Origin: Chromera velia
Taxonomy: Eukaryota > Sar > Chromeraceae
DNA length: 64,000 bases
NCBI GenBank assembly: GCA_018398765.1
Contig: JAHBMJ010003676.1
Coordinates: forward strand, 5,001 to 69,000
Reading direction: 5' to 3'
This document shows positions 24,238-36,029 of the stretch, piece after piece. Positions within the stretch are counted from its first letter, which is position 1. The number at the start of each line of letters is the position of its first letter. The notes below the pieces were generated by a model that did no database searches, was not told where the DNA came from, and saw nothing but the letters and a program-made list of their open reading frames with translations. The translations under genes were made by a program, and so were the position numbers.

Positions 24238-24700
24238 ATGCCCCCACCCTCCAACAGAAACGGCCCGATGGAGCCGGATGTGGTGGTGGACCTGGACGGT
24301 GTGCATCACTCCGCCTCGTGGATGAACAACATCGTCAAAACGATGTGGCCGTACATCGCAGAATATGCTACTGCTATCATGAAGGGTGCGTCTCTCTCCC
24401 TCTCTCTCTCTCTCCCTCCCCCCCCCCCCCNCCCCCCCCCTCTCTGGCTGGGTTTTTGTCCGTCTTAGTCGGGGATGAAGGAATAGGATTGTTATGGAGT
24501 CGTTCGCCTCTTGTTTGTCAGACGAGTTCCTGTTTTTCTGCATGACTTGCTGAAGGAAGTCATGTTGTACTGTCCCTCGTATTTGACTGAAAGCAGAGGT
24601 GGAAAAGGAGGCGAAAGGGGAAACGAGAAGAGAAGCTCGTCAGGGGGCGCAGATCCAGACTCATATGAAAGAGGCTCTCTCTCTCTCTCTCTCTCCCTCT

Positions 24701-24734
<34 letters not shown>

Positions 24735-27364
24735 TACGTCTGTTCTCTTGACGGGCGCGCATTGCCTTTTCTGCCCCCACTTCCAACGAGGCCGTGCAGA
24801 CAGCGTAGAGCCCTCCCTCCAGGCGGCCATGCCGGGGCCCTTCAAGTCCATTCAGTTCACTCACACGCAAATCGGCACAAATCATCTCAAGGTCAGCAAT
24901 GAGCGCCAGTCGCTCCAGAGCCCCCCGCGTCTGAAAGTTTCCCTTTTTTTTCTGCCTTCTCCGCCACTGTCTGAAGCAAATTCAACGAATATGCACGATT
25001 TTCGTTTTTCAAAACATTTCCTTCTTTTCCCTGTGCCCACTCTCTCCTGAATGCGTGCAGGTGAAGAGGATCAACTTCGACACGACTCGGGATTCCGAGA
25101 ACTCAGAGATGATCCTCCTCCATTTCGATTTGGATTGGCAGGCCAATTGTGACATTCAACTAAAAATACAGTCAGTCAGGCGGTGAGGGACTTCATCTGA
25201 CGGCCAGACAGTCAGTTAGTCAATGACTTAACCAGAAGCTGAAAAGGGTAAAAAGCGATAGAGCCTTAAGGTTGGACAGGCCGGAATACCGGACAAAAAA
25301 AATGCTTTTGTCACTTGTCCGTTGCGTTTGTTTGGTTTGGTCAAGCCTCAGGGCACTGCATGCATGAAATGATGCTACGGCAAAATCGGATGAAAACTGG
25401 AGAATAGAACCCCCTTCCTTCCCTCCCGTGCTCCTTGTGGCGATGTCATTCTCAGCCCACCCAACGCGCAAGTGACAGTTTTTTCTCCCTTGAATTGAAT
25501 TTTTCTTGCGCAGATACGTCGGAGGTTTTGGTATCAAGGAGCTTTGCCTATCTGGGAGGTTCACGGTACTTCTCTCCCCCCTCCTGTCCAAGAGCCCCAT
25601 TGTGGGGGGGGTGCAGGCCTTCTTCCACAATGCCCCTCAGGTCGGTTGGTTGGTCCATTGGACTTTCTTCCCTTTCTCCTTTCTTTTTGTTTGTCTTTCT
25701 GTGTTTTTTTTCTGTCTCATGGTCTGCCTGTATTCGTTCCCTTCATGCGCTCTCTGCAGGTGTCGATGGACTTTTCTGGGCTCGCGAACGTTGCAGACCT
25801 TCCCGTGATCACCGGGATCGTCCGGAAGGTCGTGGACTCTTCCATTGCTGCCATCTGCGTGCTGCCCAACCGTATCGCCTTTCCAATGGACGAGTCGGTG
25901 GACTGCAAAGCGCTGAGATTCCCCCCCCCCCTCGGGGTTTTGAGGCTGAGACTGGTGGGGTGTGAGGGACTCTGGTCAGTTTCTGTTTTTTTGCCTGTTG
26001 TCTCTGTGGAGGCGTCGTATTTTTTTTTATTATCTCACTTGCACGTGTGACGTTGTTGCCGGTCCTTTTTTCATCGCGAAGAGGACATTCATTCAGTCCT
26101 CCTTTCATCTTTTGTTTTTTTGTTTTTTGATCTGAGAAGGAAGAGACTTTTTGAAAAGACCCACAAAGCAGCAGAGTCAGGACCGCAATCCTTGACAGAC
26201 TTGGTGAAACAGCAACTCAGCCCCTTCTCCTTTTCTGCCCGAGTCCGTTTTTGTTTTCTTCCTTTCTTTTTTCTTTTCAATCGATTGCGCCTCTTTTCCT
26301 TTTGATTTTGTTGTTTATTGTCCGGCTTGCTTTCTTCTTCTCCCTTGACGTCTCCTTCCCTGCAGGTCCGCTGACTGGGGCCTCTTCACAGAGGATCCCT
26401 CGGACCCCTTCTGCCTAGTCACGCTGGGGGACCAACAGTTCAAGACCAAGGTGATCATGGACGACAATAACCCGACCTGGGACCAGGTTAGTCAGTCAGT
26501 CAGTCAGTCTCCTTCCTGTGTGATCTTTTGGTCTTTTGTATGCGTTGAAGGAAGGAAGTGCTCGTTGAGCGAAAGACTTCTTCGATTTGTGAATCCCACT
26601 TGGGAGGGATCACTCTCTAGACTGCAAAGCTTGGTTCTTCGCTTGTCCTTCTTTATGCCCCTCTTGGCGTGAACAAAAGAAAAGAGAAAAAAGAAAGAAA
26701 GGAAAATAGAGTGATACAGCTTCTCTGGATTGACCCTCATTCTTCCCCTCTCTCCTCTCTCCTTCCCCCCTTCGTCTGTGTTTGTGAGAGAGAGACAGAG
26801 ACAGAGAGCGAGAGGGAGAATGTGTGCTTGCGAATCTGCGGAACGTATAAGGAGTAATTTTCAAATTCCAATTCCTCGTGCGCATTTGCCTGCATTTTGG
26901 TTCTGTCTCAGGAGGTGGACCTGCTGGTCCACGACCCTGAGCAACAGGAGGTGCGCATGAAGGTGTACGACTGGGATCGCCTGACATCCCATGACCTCCT
27001 TGCGTTCATCGACTTGAGGGTGGCAGACCTTTTCGACACGGCAGCCATGGCAACGGGTAGTGGGGGGCTGACGGGGGCGGCAGAGGGGGCACAGGCACAG
27101 GTGGACACAGCGGAGGTGCGTGTCGATCTGCATGTGCCTCTGTTTGGCCTCTCTCTCTCATCTTGCTGTCTGTCTGTCTATCTGTTTGGCGCTCCGTTTC
27201 TTTCTTGTTTGGGTCGTTGATGGTTCCTCCCGTGTTTTTTTTTCTTCTTTGTCCGTGAACTTCAGATGCTCTGCTCTGTCTGTACGTCCTTCCGTTCGTG
27301 TGTTGGAGTGTCTCTGTGTGTGTGCGCGCGCACACGCGTTCCTATCAGTGTGAAAAAGAAAGCG

Positions 27365-27402
<38 letters not shown>

Positions 27403-30400
27403 AGGAACTTCCCGCTCTGTGTTGCGCAGCTGACTTTTCTCCTGCATGGCGTTCTGTCTTTTTTTCCATTTCCTTAATTGTCGCTTTCTGCGTGCATTAC
27501 ATGCAGGGTGTGCTCGTTCGTCTGGTGTCCTCATGCTCCAAGGGCGGGACCTCCTCCATTAGCGTGAGGGGAAGAAGGGAGGACCTTGGGGGGAGGGGAC
27601 ACAGGGTCGTCTGCCTGGATGGAAGGACGGGCGTGGTGACGGCAAAACGGTCGTTCCATACAACTTCCGTGGGGTGAGTGAGTGAGTGAGTGAGTGAGTG
27701 AGTGAGTGAGTGAGCATCCGTTGTCTTTCTTTCAGTGGGGCCAGACTGTTTTCGTCTCTCCACTAAAGACGTGTTCAACTGCTCCGGTGTCTGCCGACTT
27801 TCAGGGGCTTATAGAAATAATTTCTCTTCTGATTATTTTCAGCTGCTTAGTCGGTGGCAATGTCAAAATGATCTTCCATTCAAAGCTGGTGGTCTTCTTG
27901 GTCTTCCCCGAAAAATTGCAGCGGGAAGTTCTCGCGGACAGCGTGCAGAAGAAGGAGGGGAGGAGGCCCTGTCGCGTCGTGTATGGACGGGTTCAACACT
28001 GATGACGAGAGCCAGGACCCTCAGTCAGTCGTCTCTTCTCTCCAGAGTTCTCCGTTTTTTTCTATACAGCGTCTCTTCTGGACGTCTCTCTTCTCACACC
28101 TCCTCGCATGCATGAGCCTCACTTTCTGGCTGACTTGTTTGTCCGCACATATGAATATGTCCTTTGAGGACTCCAAGTCCAAGTAAGCAAAAAAGAGCTT
28201 CCATCTGAAGAGAGAGAAATTCGGGCATGAAAGAAATCGTCAAAATCTTCTCTTCCCCTCAAGAGAGGGAGGGGAGACAACGGGGAATACCATCATTTCA
28301 TCTCAGTGCATGATATGACAACAGCAGCAAAGAATATCGCTCTCCTTCCCTCCCCTGCTGACGTATTTGTTTTATCACTGCAGTTATGAAGAAGAATCGA
28401 ACGGCTGGGAGAGAATGGGACAGTTCCTGAAAGATGAAGTGCCCCCGAATTCCATCGTCGCAGTCGTCGTGCACGGATCGGGTCAGTCAGTCTTGTCTGT
28501 CTGTCGTATGAACTCTTTAATTCCTTGTTTTGTTGTTGGTTTGAAAGGAGAAAAGAAAAAAAGAATTCAGACAGTCTGCAGTGGGAGGCATGTATGTGTG
28601 GGTTGTCTTGCGTTTGGGTCATGCGTATCGATTTCTGTGTGTGTGCATATCTCTCTGTCGATTTCTGTTTTTCTGTATGAGAGTATCCTTGGCGTGCCTC
28701 TTTCGTTTCTTTCTGTTTGTCTTTGTTTTTTTCCGTCTCGTCTGCGGGACTTTGTTCTGCCCTTCTGTCTGACTCTTGTCCCCTGTCTCCTTCTGCAGGT
28801 GAGTCGAGCGGAGGAAACACCACGAACGTCCTGAAGGATCTCGGCTTTTCAGGCACCCCTCTCGGAAAGGGGAGTCCCCTCATCTTCCTAGGATACAAAC
28901 CCTTCCAGTCATCAGGGGCCCCCAGCGGGTCCCGGTCTTCAACTTCTGCCGGGGCCCTTCCTGCCTGGGTCTGCGAGAAGAGGGCAGATAGCAGGTCCAC
29001 GGGGGCCACCGTCACGGCAGATTTCCGTATCCGTCTTGCAGGTGCAAGCAAACAGCAGCAATCAGCCAACACCAGCCCATCATCCAGCCCGGCCAGGCCG
29101 CAGGTTGAGGAGGCAGGAACGTCCCCTGTGGTGAGACGTCATGTGGCCGGAGACGCAGAGAGCGCCGACCCCGGTGCCCCTGCCTCTGCTGCCGGCCCAG
29201 GCACCCGTCTGCACCGTCGTCAGTCCTCTCTGATTCTCTCGGAGGGGACCAGGAAACCGTGGGACCCCAAGGCCACCTTCAAGATCCCTCTGCAACTCCC
29301 CGAGGGGGTGAAACCGGGGGTCAGTCTTTTGTTGTTGTGTTTTTTCATCGGCTGGCTTCTTTGGTCTACCTTTCGCTGGCGCTTTTCTTAAAATGAGGGA
29401 AGGAGTGCGGGAAGGTGAGGGAAAGAAATGTGGTCCCAGATGTGCGGAAGCGATTTAACACGCCGTTACGCCTTTATCACCCTCCCTATGTGTCTGTCTG
29501 TGTCTGGCATGTTTTCATCTGTTGTTCTCTTCATTGTCGACCCTTTTCTGTTTGCATGCAGACCCGTATTCCGGATCTTCTCCTCTGCGTTGACTGGCTC
29601 CAACTGACAAAGGACATGGACCGCTCTGTGCCCATGACTGAACAGGAGGAAGAGGCAGAGAAGGAGGAGGAATCCACACGCACCGCCAGAGAGGCAGCGC
29701 GTCTTGCAATGGCATCTTCGTCTGCAGCCGCAGCTGCTTCCGTTGACGCCCCCCCCCTGATGAGGCGTGAGGGTGACCTCGACAGGCCGCCCTCAGGAGA
29801 CGATGACGATTTTCAGTCCTTCGTTGGAGACGGGGATGTTGAGGGGGGTAGCAGGGAAGGGGAGGAGGCGGGGGTGGGGGCACAACCCGAAAAGGCGCGA
29901 TCGTCTCTGTTCCAACGCCTCGGTCAGAGTATTTCGGGATTTCTCAGTCGCCCCCCCCCTCCTGACGTCGCAACGCTGCCCTCCGAGGGGGGAGGTGGAG
30001 GTGGGGGGCGTGCAGCCGTGAAGGACCCTGTGCACCTTTCTGCAGCGACAGAGGAGACGGATGCGACTTCGAACAGACGTGCTGCCTTCAAACGCACGCA
30101 GAGCAGCGTCCAGCGTATCCAAGCTCGGAAGGCTGACACTGCGAGGGCCACGGGAAACTTAGCTCGGCAGCTCAGGGGGGTGGTAGAAAAGGAGGAACAG
30201 ATTGAGGCCGAAAGGGGTGCCGAGAAATTGAAGAAAGGAGGCCTCATGGATGCTCCTGCCAAACAGAATGAAAAGCAAAAGGCAAAAGACCAAAAGCATT
30301 CAGGAGGTGTGGGAGGTATATTGAACAGCATCAGCCGTCTGGCTTCAATGAAGAGTGCAGACAACAGTAACGCCCCAAGCAACCAAGCTGCACTGAAAAA

Positions 30401-31095
30401 GCACCGAGCGAGACGTGCAGCAGGAGGTGGGCTTCGGACAATCGATCCCTTGGAGGGTCGGCACCACCGTTGCCTTCTTTGGATCGCCATCGAACGAGCA
30501 AGGGGCCTGAGGTTCACAAAGAAGTCGAGACTGAGAGTCAGTTTGCCCAGCTTGAAATTCCCTCACCCCCTTTTTTTTCTCTGTTAATTCTTTTGTGTCT
30601 CAATAGAGGCTCACGAGGAAATCGAAGCGTCCGTTTAATTCCAACAAAAATGATGCTCTTTTTTTGCACGAGGGAGTCTAGTTGGGTCTGGATGGTTTTC
30701 TGCACTCTCAGGAGGGTAGAAGCGGTCATCATGATGTCTCTACTTCAAAGAAGTGTGCGCACGGTCTGTCTCACCGTCTTCTCTTTTTTCCCCTCTGTGT
30801 GTGTCGATCCATCCAGGTGATAGTCCAGCATGTGGAGCTGCCCTCCGAGGTCCTCTTTGCGGGAGGCACCGGGGAGTTGAGGAACCTTGAGGAGACGCCA
30901 CTGTGGAGCCCTCCCGTGGTGACAGAGGACAGCGGGGGCTCGGGGTGGGTTGCTGGGGGGTGGGAGAGAAGGAGATGGAGGGAGGCTTTGTAAATCCGTG
31001 ATTGTGCAGAAGTTCCTGTGTCCATCTCTCTGTCTCTTTGCGTCTCTCTGGGTGCTTTTGCTAAAAGGCGATGAGCAGGGGTGGAGATCGACCGT

Positions 31096-31129
<34 letters not shown>

Positions 31130-32671
31130 CCTCTGTGTTTGTGTGGGTGGGTGGGTGGGTGGGTGAGTCAATGAGTATAATCGCCCCTTCTTCATGCTTG
31201 AGTGCAGGTCGGAGGAGATCGACAAGACGGTTGACAAGATCCGTTTCCTCACTGACAAGGGACTTTCTCTGCGTGAAATTGCGGACGTGCTCGACCTTCA
31301 TGAGGTCGGTCCCTCCTTTAGATCGGTCACTTGAGGTACTTGAGCATTTCTTTTGTTGTTCACCGGGACTTATTTCCCCGTGGAAGCCTGTAGCGCACTG
31401 TCCTTTCTATCCGACCGCCCGCCCGCCTGCCTGCCTGTCGGCCCGATGAAGGCACAAAGTACTTGTGAAAAGAGACAGCAATGAATCGTCCATGGATCCT
31501 TCGACCCTTGTGAAAAGAGACAGCAATGAATCGTCCATGTATCCTTCGACCCACTTCCGCCGCCGCCCACTCTCCCCCCCCTGTCCCCCCGAACCCCTTG
31601 CAGAACGACGTGAAGGCATTCAAGGACGGCACTCACGACTCGATGGTCCTCCAGAAAAGTCCTCACTGGGGTGAGTCTGGAGGGGAGGAGTGGAAGGGGG
31701 GGAAATGGGGGAGTGAAGTGATCGTGCGGGATCTTCAGTTTGTATTTTTTGAGGAGGAGTCATGCCATCATATTCTTTCACGGCCTCATCTTTCCATCGT
31801 CTCTTTTCTGTTGCTTTCTTCCTGTCCCTTTTTCTTTCATGGTTTTTTTCGATCCCGTAGGACGTGTTTCTCTCTTCCTTTTTGAGACTCCTCTCTGCCT
31901 GAGAAAACTTGTGCAATGGAGCGCACCAGAGACTGGATCAACAAATCCTGGTATCTGCTTGGTTGTCTGTCTCTGTCTGTGTGTACATGTATATGTTTTG
32001 CCTCTCAGGCCACGCCTTCTGCTTTCTGATCTCCGACCTCGACACGGAGGTCTTCCAACTGGAGGTTAGTCTGTCAATCCACTCAAATGAAATGCATTGG
32101 CCGCATGGCTCTTTTACTCTTTGCATGCATTCATTGGTGTGTGGTTGACTGAGGGATTGAAGTACGGAATGAATTCGAAAGACCTATTTCCTCCCTTCTG
32201 CTTTTACCTCTCTCGCCCGCTTCGAGACACAGAGATCCTTTTTTTTCTCTCTCTGTGTTTTACCTTCTTTCGTGTGTTTCTTTGTGGGGCTCGCAGATTG
32301 AGGACGAGGAGCAAAAAACGGTTTTGGGGAGTTTCACAATTGACCCCTACGAGTGCGTGCACGCGCCTGGCTTGAACATACACCGGTGGTTTGCGCTCAC
32401 AGAACCAACAGCAGCTGAGGGGGAGAGAGACAGCACGGGGGGGAATCTGTCCCGCGGGGCGACGGGAGGGATTCTCTCGGGGGGGGCGGCATCGTCTCGC
32501 CCCGCATCTGCCAGCAGGTCTTCCATGGATCATGGACACAGTCAGCGGAATCTGGAGCACAGCAACGCGCCTGCAGTGTTGGTGGAGAGCCGTCTGTACG
32601 GTTTCGTCAGGGCCTTCAGCGCTGCGGACGAACGGACGGGACCCTCGCCTTCGTGCAGGGTGAACAGGTGA
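24238..32671 (+). CDS. SMP-domain/C2-domain protein (extended-synaptotagmin-like) with internal ILEI/FAM3-like domain
   Basis: Likely a lipid-transfer tether at ER-plasma-membrane contacts. Exons: 24238-24385, 24800-24891, 25061-25170, 25514-25640, 25760-25974, 26366-26486, 26912-27115, 27507-27673, 27949-28023, 28384-28481, 28799-29319, 29562-30536, 30817-30944, 31208-31304, 31604-31670, 32009-32064, 32297-32671. Phase closes to 1,191 residues. Residues about 12-213 are an SMP domain (WMNNIVKTMWPYIAEY, GIKELCLSGRF, VVDSSIAAICVLPNRI). A C2 domain follows (about 214-320) with canonical calcium Asp positions in SDPF and YDWDRLTSHD. Residues about 340-485 match an ILEI/FAM3 domain (HRVVCLDGRTG, PPNSIVAVVVHGSG, SPLIFLGYK). 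A polar, low-complexity linker (about 490-935) leads to a second, divergent C2 interrupted by a helical insert. No transmembrane segment is seen, so an upstream exon may be missing. The start at 24238 has a good ATG context; an in-frame ATG at 24133 is the alternative. Confidence 0.88.
24431..24431. other. Unresolved base (N) inside a C-run
   Basis: One N interrupts a poly-C stretch of about 20 bases in the first intron of the SMP/C2 gene. It is probably a homopolymer-length ambiguity with no coding effect. Confidence 0.9.
24677..24733. repeat. Compound (CT)n-(GT)n microsatellite in an intron
   Basis: CT repeats followed directly by GT repeats, in the intron between 24385 and 24800. Confidence 0.9.
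27360..27405. repeat. Compound (CG)n-(GA)n microsatellite in an intron
   Basis: An alternating CG run passes directly into a GA run, upstream of the ILEI-domain exon starting at 27507. Confidence 0.9.
27674..27714 (+). repeat. (GTGA)n array starting exactly at a 5' splice site
   Basis: The exon ending at 27673 is followed by about ten tandem GTGA units. The first unit is the intron donor itself (GTGAGT), so every unit is an equally good donor at 4-base spacing. Confidence 0.88.
31462..31552. repeat. Tandem duplication of about 45 bp in an intron
   Basis: Two adjacent near-identical units, each starting TTGTGAAAAGAGACAGCAAT, differ at one visible base (GGATCC against GTATCC). They lie in the intron between 31304 and 31604 of the SMP/C2 gene. 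Confidence 0.85.
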
Positions 32672-34650
32672 TTCAGCATGCAGACTCTCTCTTTAATTGA
32701 ATCCCCTCGATCAGAGGGAGCCACATGTAAAAAACTGCATGGCGGAGAGTGCATGAACACCTGTGAGGATGGCTCCACGTACATTGCTGGAGAGCCGTTT
32801 GAATCATGGTTTGATATCTAGCTTGCCTTATTATAGTTAAACTTTGCATTCTTCATATGCGATTCATGCGAATAGTATGTATAGTAACCATGCCAGTGTG
32901 ATAAAAAAACTTATGAAATACATCTCGCTCTAATGAGAACTATAGAGACATTCGATGATTTCAACAAATCAGTTCACGTACAACACATGTAAGACTGCCA
33001 GAAACATGCTAGTACATCATCCGTCTACCTCTGGACTGAGGCGTTTCTTCCTTTTCATACTTCGTACTGCATTGAGGCATGTATGCAGACCGATAGGTCA
33101 GTCACCAGGACAATCACCAATCGACGCGCACACGAACATCATTGGAGCATGCATGTGATCAATTGCACGTTGCGGTTGCATGCACGCGAAACATTTGCTA
33201 TTCGGGCCCGCCTTTCTATCATGCACAATGTTAGCCTCGATTTCTACCGCGCCTGCATGCTATCTAGGTTTGCGCTCGCCCCTAACTGCACAAAGAATTG
33301 CAGTGTATACCGATGTGCTGCAATAAAAAGAAACGTTTCCGTCACAGTGCATCATACTGTACATATTTGATTTCATGATATTTGATTGGATTTGATTGAT
33401 TGATTTGAATTTTATGGAACTTTAACCTAAAATGTTTGATGAGACGAAGAGTGTGGGGGGGATGTACAGAGGAACTTAAGGATGCTTTTCAAGATGTGAC
33501 TACCGAACAGCTCGCAGAAGTCCACGACAAAGAAGAGAAAGGGAAAGGAAACAGAGAGCTGCATTTCAAGATAGAAGATCTGATCGGTGTGTTTTTAACA
33601 CTGCTTTATCAGATGAAAAGAGCAAGAGAAACAGGCTCTGCACGTAGGTATAAAGTTATAAAAGTAATAGAGGATGTATGCTATCGCTTACTATCACTCC
33701 ACCCCTGCCCTCTGTCACTCTGTCTTTCACTCGCACTCTGTCAGAGAAAATCAAGCATAACTTAATATTATCCCAGGACCGTAATTTAACCGTATCCAGG
33801 TTTGTCGGCAGTAGCAATGGTTTTGAAGTGCAAGGCAAAAAATTCATGTGTCATAATAAGATATGTCATTGCATGTATACGTGCATGATGTGGAGTAATG
33901 TGCATGAATATATGGTGCAAGGCGGACTCGGACGTCAGATAACTAGCACGCAGGTCTAAGGCTCCGGCCCCGAACACAATATAATCCTGTAATCCTGTAA
34001 TCCACATAATTTGATGTTTGAAGTAAGATTTCAGCTTATATGGATTTGAGTAAAATGATAAGCTTAAGTTCTTGCGGTTCTTAGTGGTTGTATGCTGTGG
34101 CTGTTATCAAAAATTAAACCTACTAATAGTAGAATTGGACATTTTTTAGAATATTTCATATTTTAAAATTTAAATGTTCTTTTATCCCTAAAACTATACT
34201 TAAAAGTAAGAATAGAAAAATTAATAAAAATATAAAATTGTTTTGAACAATCGATCTGTATGCATATTTTTAAAAGAAAAAAAATACATATTCTGCATGC
34301 TCATTGATTGATTGATTGAATTGCCCTAGGCCCCTAGGAATTGCCTAGTAAATTGTATGGTGTTCTAGATAGTGTTAGGATAAAATAGGATAGGATTTTA
34401 TGTTCCGTTAGGTGTTAGAGGCAGGGTGGCATGGGCAATGTTAGGCATGATCTCTGATACAGTGCTAGACATGGTGATTGCTAGGGTGTACTAGGGTGCA
34501 TGATTGACTCGGACATACTCGGACGACTCGGATAACTCGGACAACCCTACTAACTCTTAGACTAGTACTAACTGAGTACAAGTAGTACACTAATATCTTT
34601 ATCTAAATTCTTATATAAGCAAACATATTAAGATAATAAGATTACCCCTA
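32672..34650. other. Spacer downstream of the SMP/C2 gene, A+T-rich from about 33350
   Basis: After the stop codon comes mixed-composition sequence with GCATGC words. From about 33350 it becomes A+T-rich, with TGATT words near 33375-33405 and 34301-34320 that match, in reverse, the ATCA tail of the LINE further on. A plus-strand frame at 33436-33765 has an acidic/basic helical look but no domain I recognise. Short TCGGA-type direct repeats occur near 34508-34545. No gene is supported. Confidence 0.5.
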
Positions 34651-34834
34651 ATAATATGATCGTCATACTCTGAACTCACGATCCTCTCATTTTCCTGAAA
34701 ATGCTGAGCCTGGCGATAGCTTCCAGAACTTCTGCAGCCTCCTCTTTGCTGAGATCCATAAGCCCAAATTCCAAACAGTCTCTTGACTTCCCATCTCCTC
34801 TTCGAAAATGGTAAATGAGTCATAGCAAGAGTTG

Positions 34835-35400
34835 CCTCCAGGTTGGTTGCTCCAGATTAGGACAGCTTTTCGGGAAGAGAATGCCCAACTTACAAGTCAG
34901 GTTAAGGCAGTTCAAAAAGCTCACGTTGAGCAAGCAAATGATCTCGTCTCCCTGAAAGAAAAGTTCTCGTCTCTTAAAAAGGAAGTCCTAGAAGGAAGTC
35001 AAGCAAGATCTCTCTTCCCTTCGTCTCTCCATGGAAAGGCTTAAGAGAGGAGAGAACGTGAACAAGAGAGCACTGCTCGGTTTCGATCCCCACCTCGGCT
35101 GCGAACTAGCTGAGTGCCGGCAACATGACCAGGCTTCTTTTCTAAACCAGCAGTCCTTCTTCTGGCAGGTGATGCTTTTGGTCTCGGGCTTCAAGAGAAA
35201 ATATGACTTTTTCAAGCTGTACTTCAACCTCTGTGGATTTCAATCTTTTTCTGGGGGCTGCGTAGTCAAATTCATCGACCGTCGTCGTGCTAAAAACTTT
35301 TTTTCACTTTTTCAGCCTACTGGCTTTCACTGCGACTTAAGGGCAGAGACCTACTCCATCTTATTCACCGTTTGCAAGGCAAAAACCAAACAGTAGCTCA
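34835..35400 (+). mobile_element. Possible LINE ORF1 remnant (coiled coil plus RRM-like segment), broken
   Basis: A plus-strand frame from about 34835 encodes a heptad-like coiled coil (REENAQLTSQVKAVQKAHVE). It shifts frame near 35000-35030 and continues to a stop at 35396. The second part contains the segment GGCVVKFIDRRRAKNFF, the shape of the nucleic-acid-binding strand in ORF1 proteins of L1-like and other LINEs. Downstream, to about 35700, lies a Pro/Ser-rich stretch. The identification rests on pattern only; a host-gene fragment is possible. Confidence 0.35.
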
Positions 35401-35790
35401 TTGTTACTCGTTGCTGCGAAGGTTTGACGCCGTTTCTTCGAACAAGGTCCAGCCCCGCCTTTTGTAAACGCACCACCCCCACGGATGAATCAATTCCCGC
35501 AGCTTTCTGTCCAAGGGTCTGTTGGGCCCTCTATACCTCCGCCGAAGGCAAGCGGCTCAAATCCTCTGTCAGCCCCTCGGGCTGCCAAACTAACCCATAT
35601 CAGACTCCGCGATTGGGATCAGCCAAGCCCTAGGGTTGCCCGCTTAGCCGGCTCTGTTGCCGCAGTGCCTTTAGCCTCCGTTGGCCTCATGCCTTACAGC
35701 AAAAGGCCGTAGAAATACGATGACAACGCAGATTTTGAACCAGCCTAGGGGGGGTACATCCAGCAAAGGGAAGAAAAAAAATACAAATTC

Positions 35791-35803
35791 TTTCTTTTTT
35801 TTT

Positions 35804-35842
<39 letters not shown>

Positions 35843-35862
35843 CTCTCTCTCCCCCCCCTTCC

Positions 35863-35895
<33 letters not shown>

Positions 35896-35956
35896 CCTCT
35901 CTCTCTTTCTTTCTTTCTTTCTTTTTTTGTCTGCTTCTCTCTCTGAGACTCTCTCT

Positions 35957-36027
<71 letters not shown>
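35791..36027. repeat. Long polypyrimidine tract, mostly (CT)n and (TTTC)n
   Basis: About 240 bases consist almost only of C and T on the plus strand, with short C-runs near 35850-35873 and interruptions at TTGTCTGCTT and TGAGA. Such homopurine/homopyrimidine tracts can form triplex DNA. Confidence 0.92.

Positions 36028-36029
<2 letters not shown>

Noticed and set aside
24511-24640. Exon continuing the SMP domain (VPVFLHDLLKEVM-like frame)
   Set aside because: Joining 24385 directly to 24800 gives the continuous SMP sequence IMKDSVEPSLQAAMPGPF in phase. The intervening frame would need a poor acceptor and adds non-homologous residues.
29924-30517. 197-codon minus-strand frame
   Set aside because: It is the complement of a strongly biased coding exon of the SMP/C2 gene and has no domain of its own.
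33436-33765. 110-codon plus-strand frame with a charged helical start, considered as a transposase N-terminal fragment
   Set aside because: Only a vague resemblance to helix-turn-helix parts of DDE transposases. No catalytic domain, terminal inverted repeats or target-site duplication could be found.
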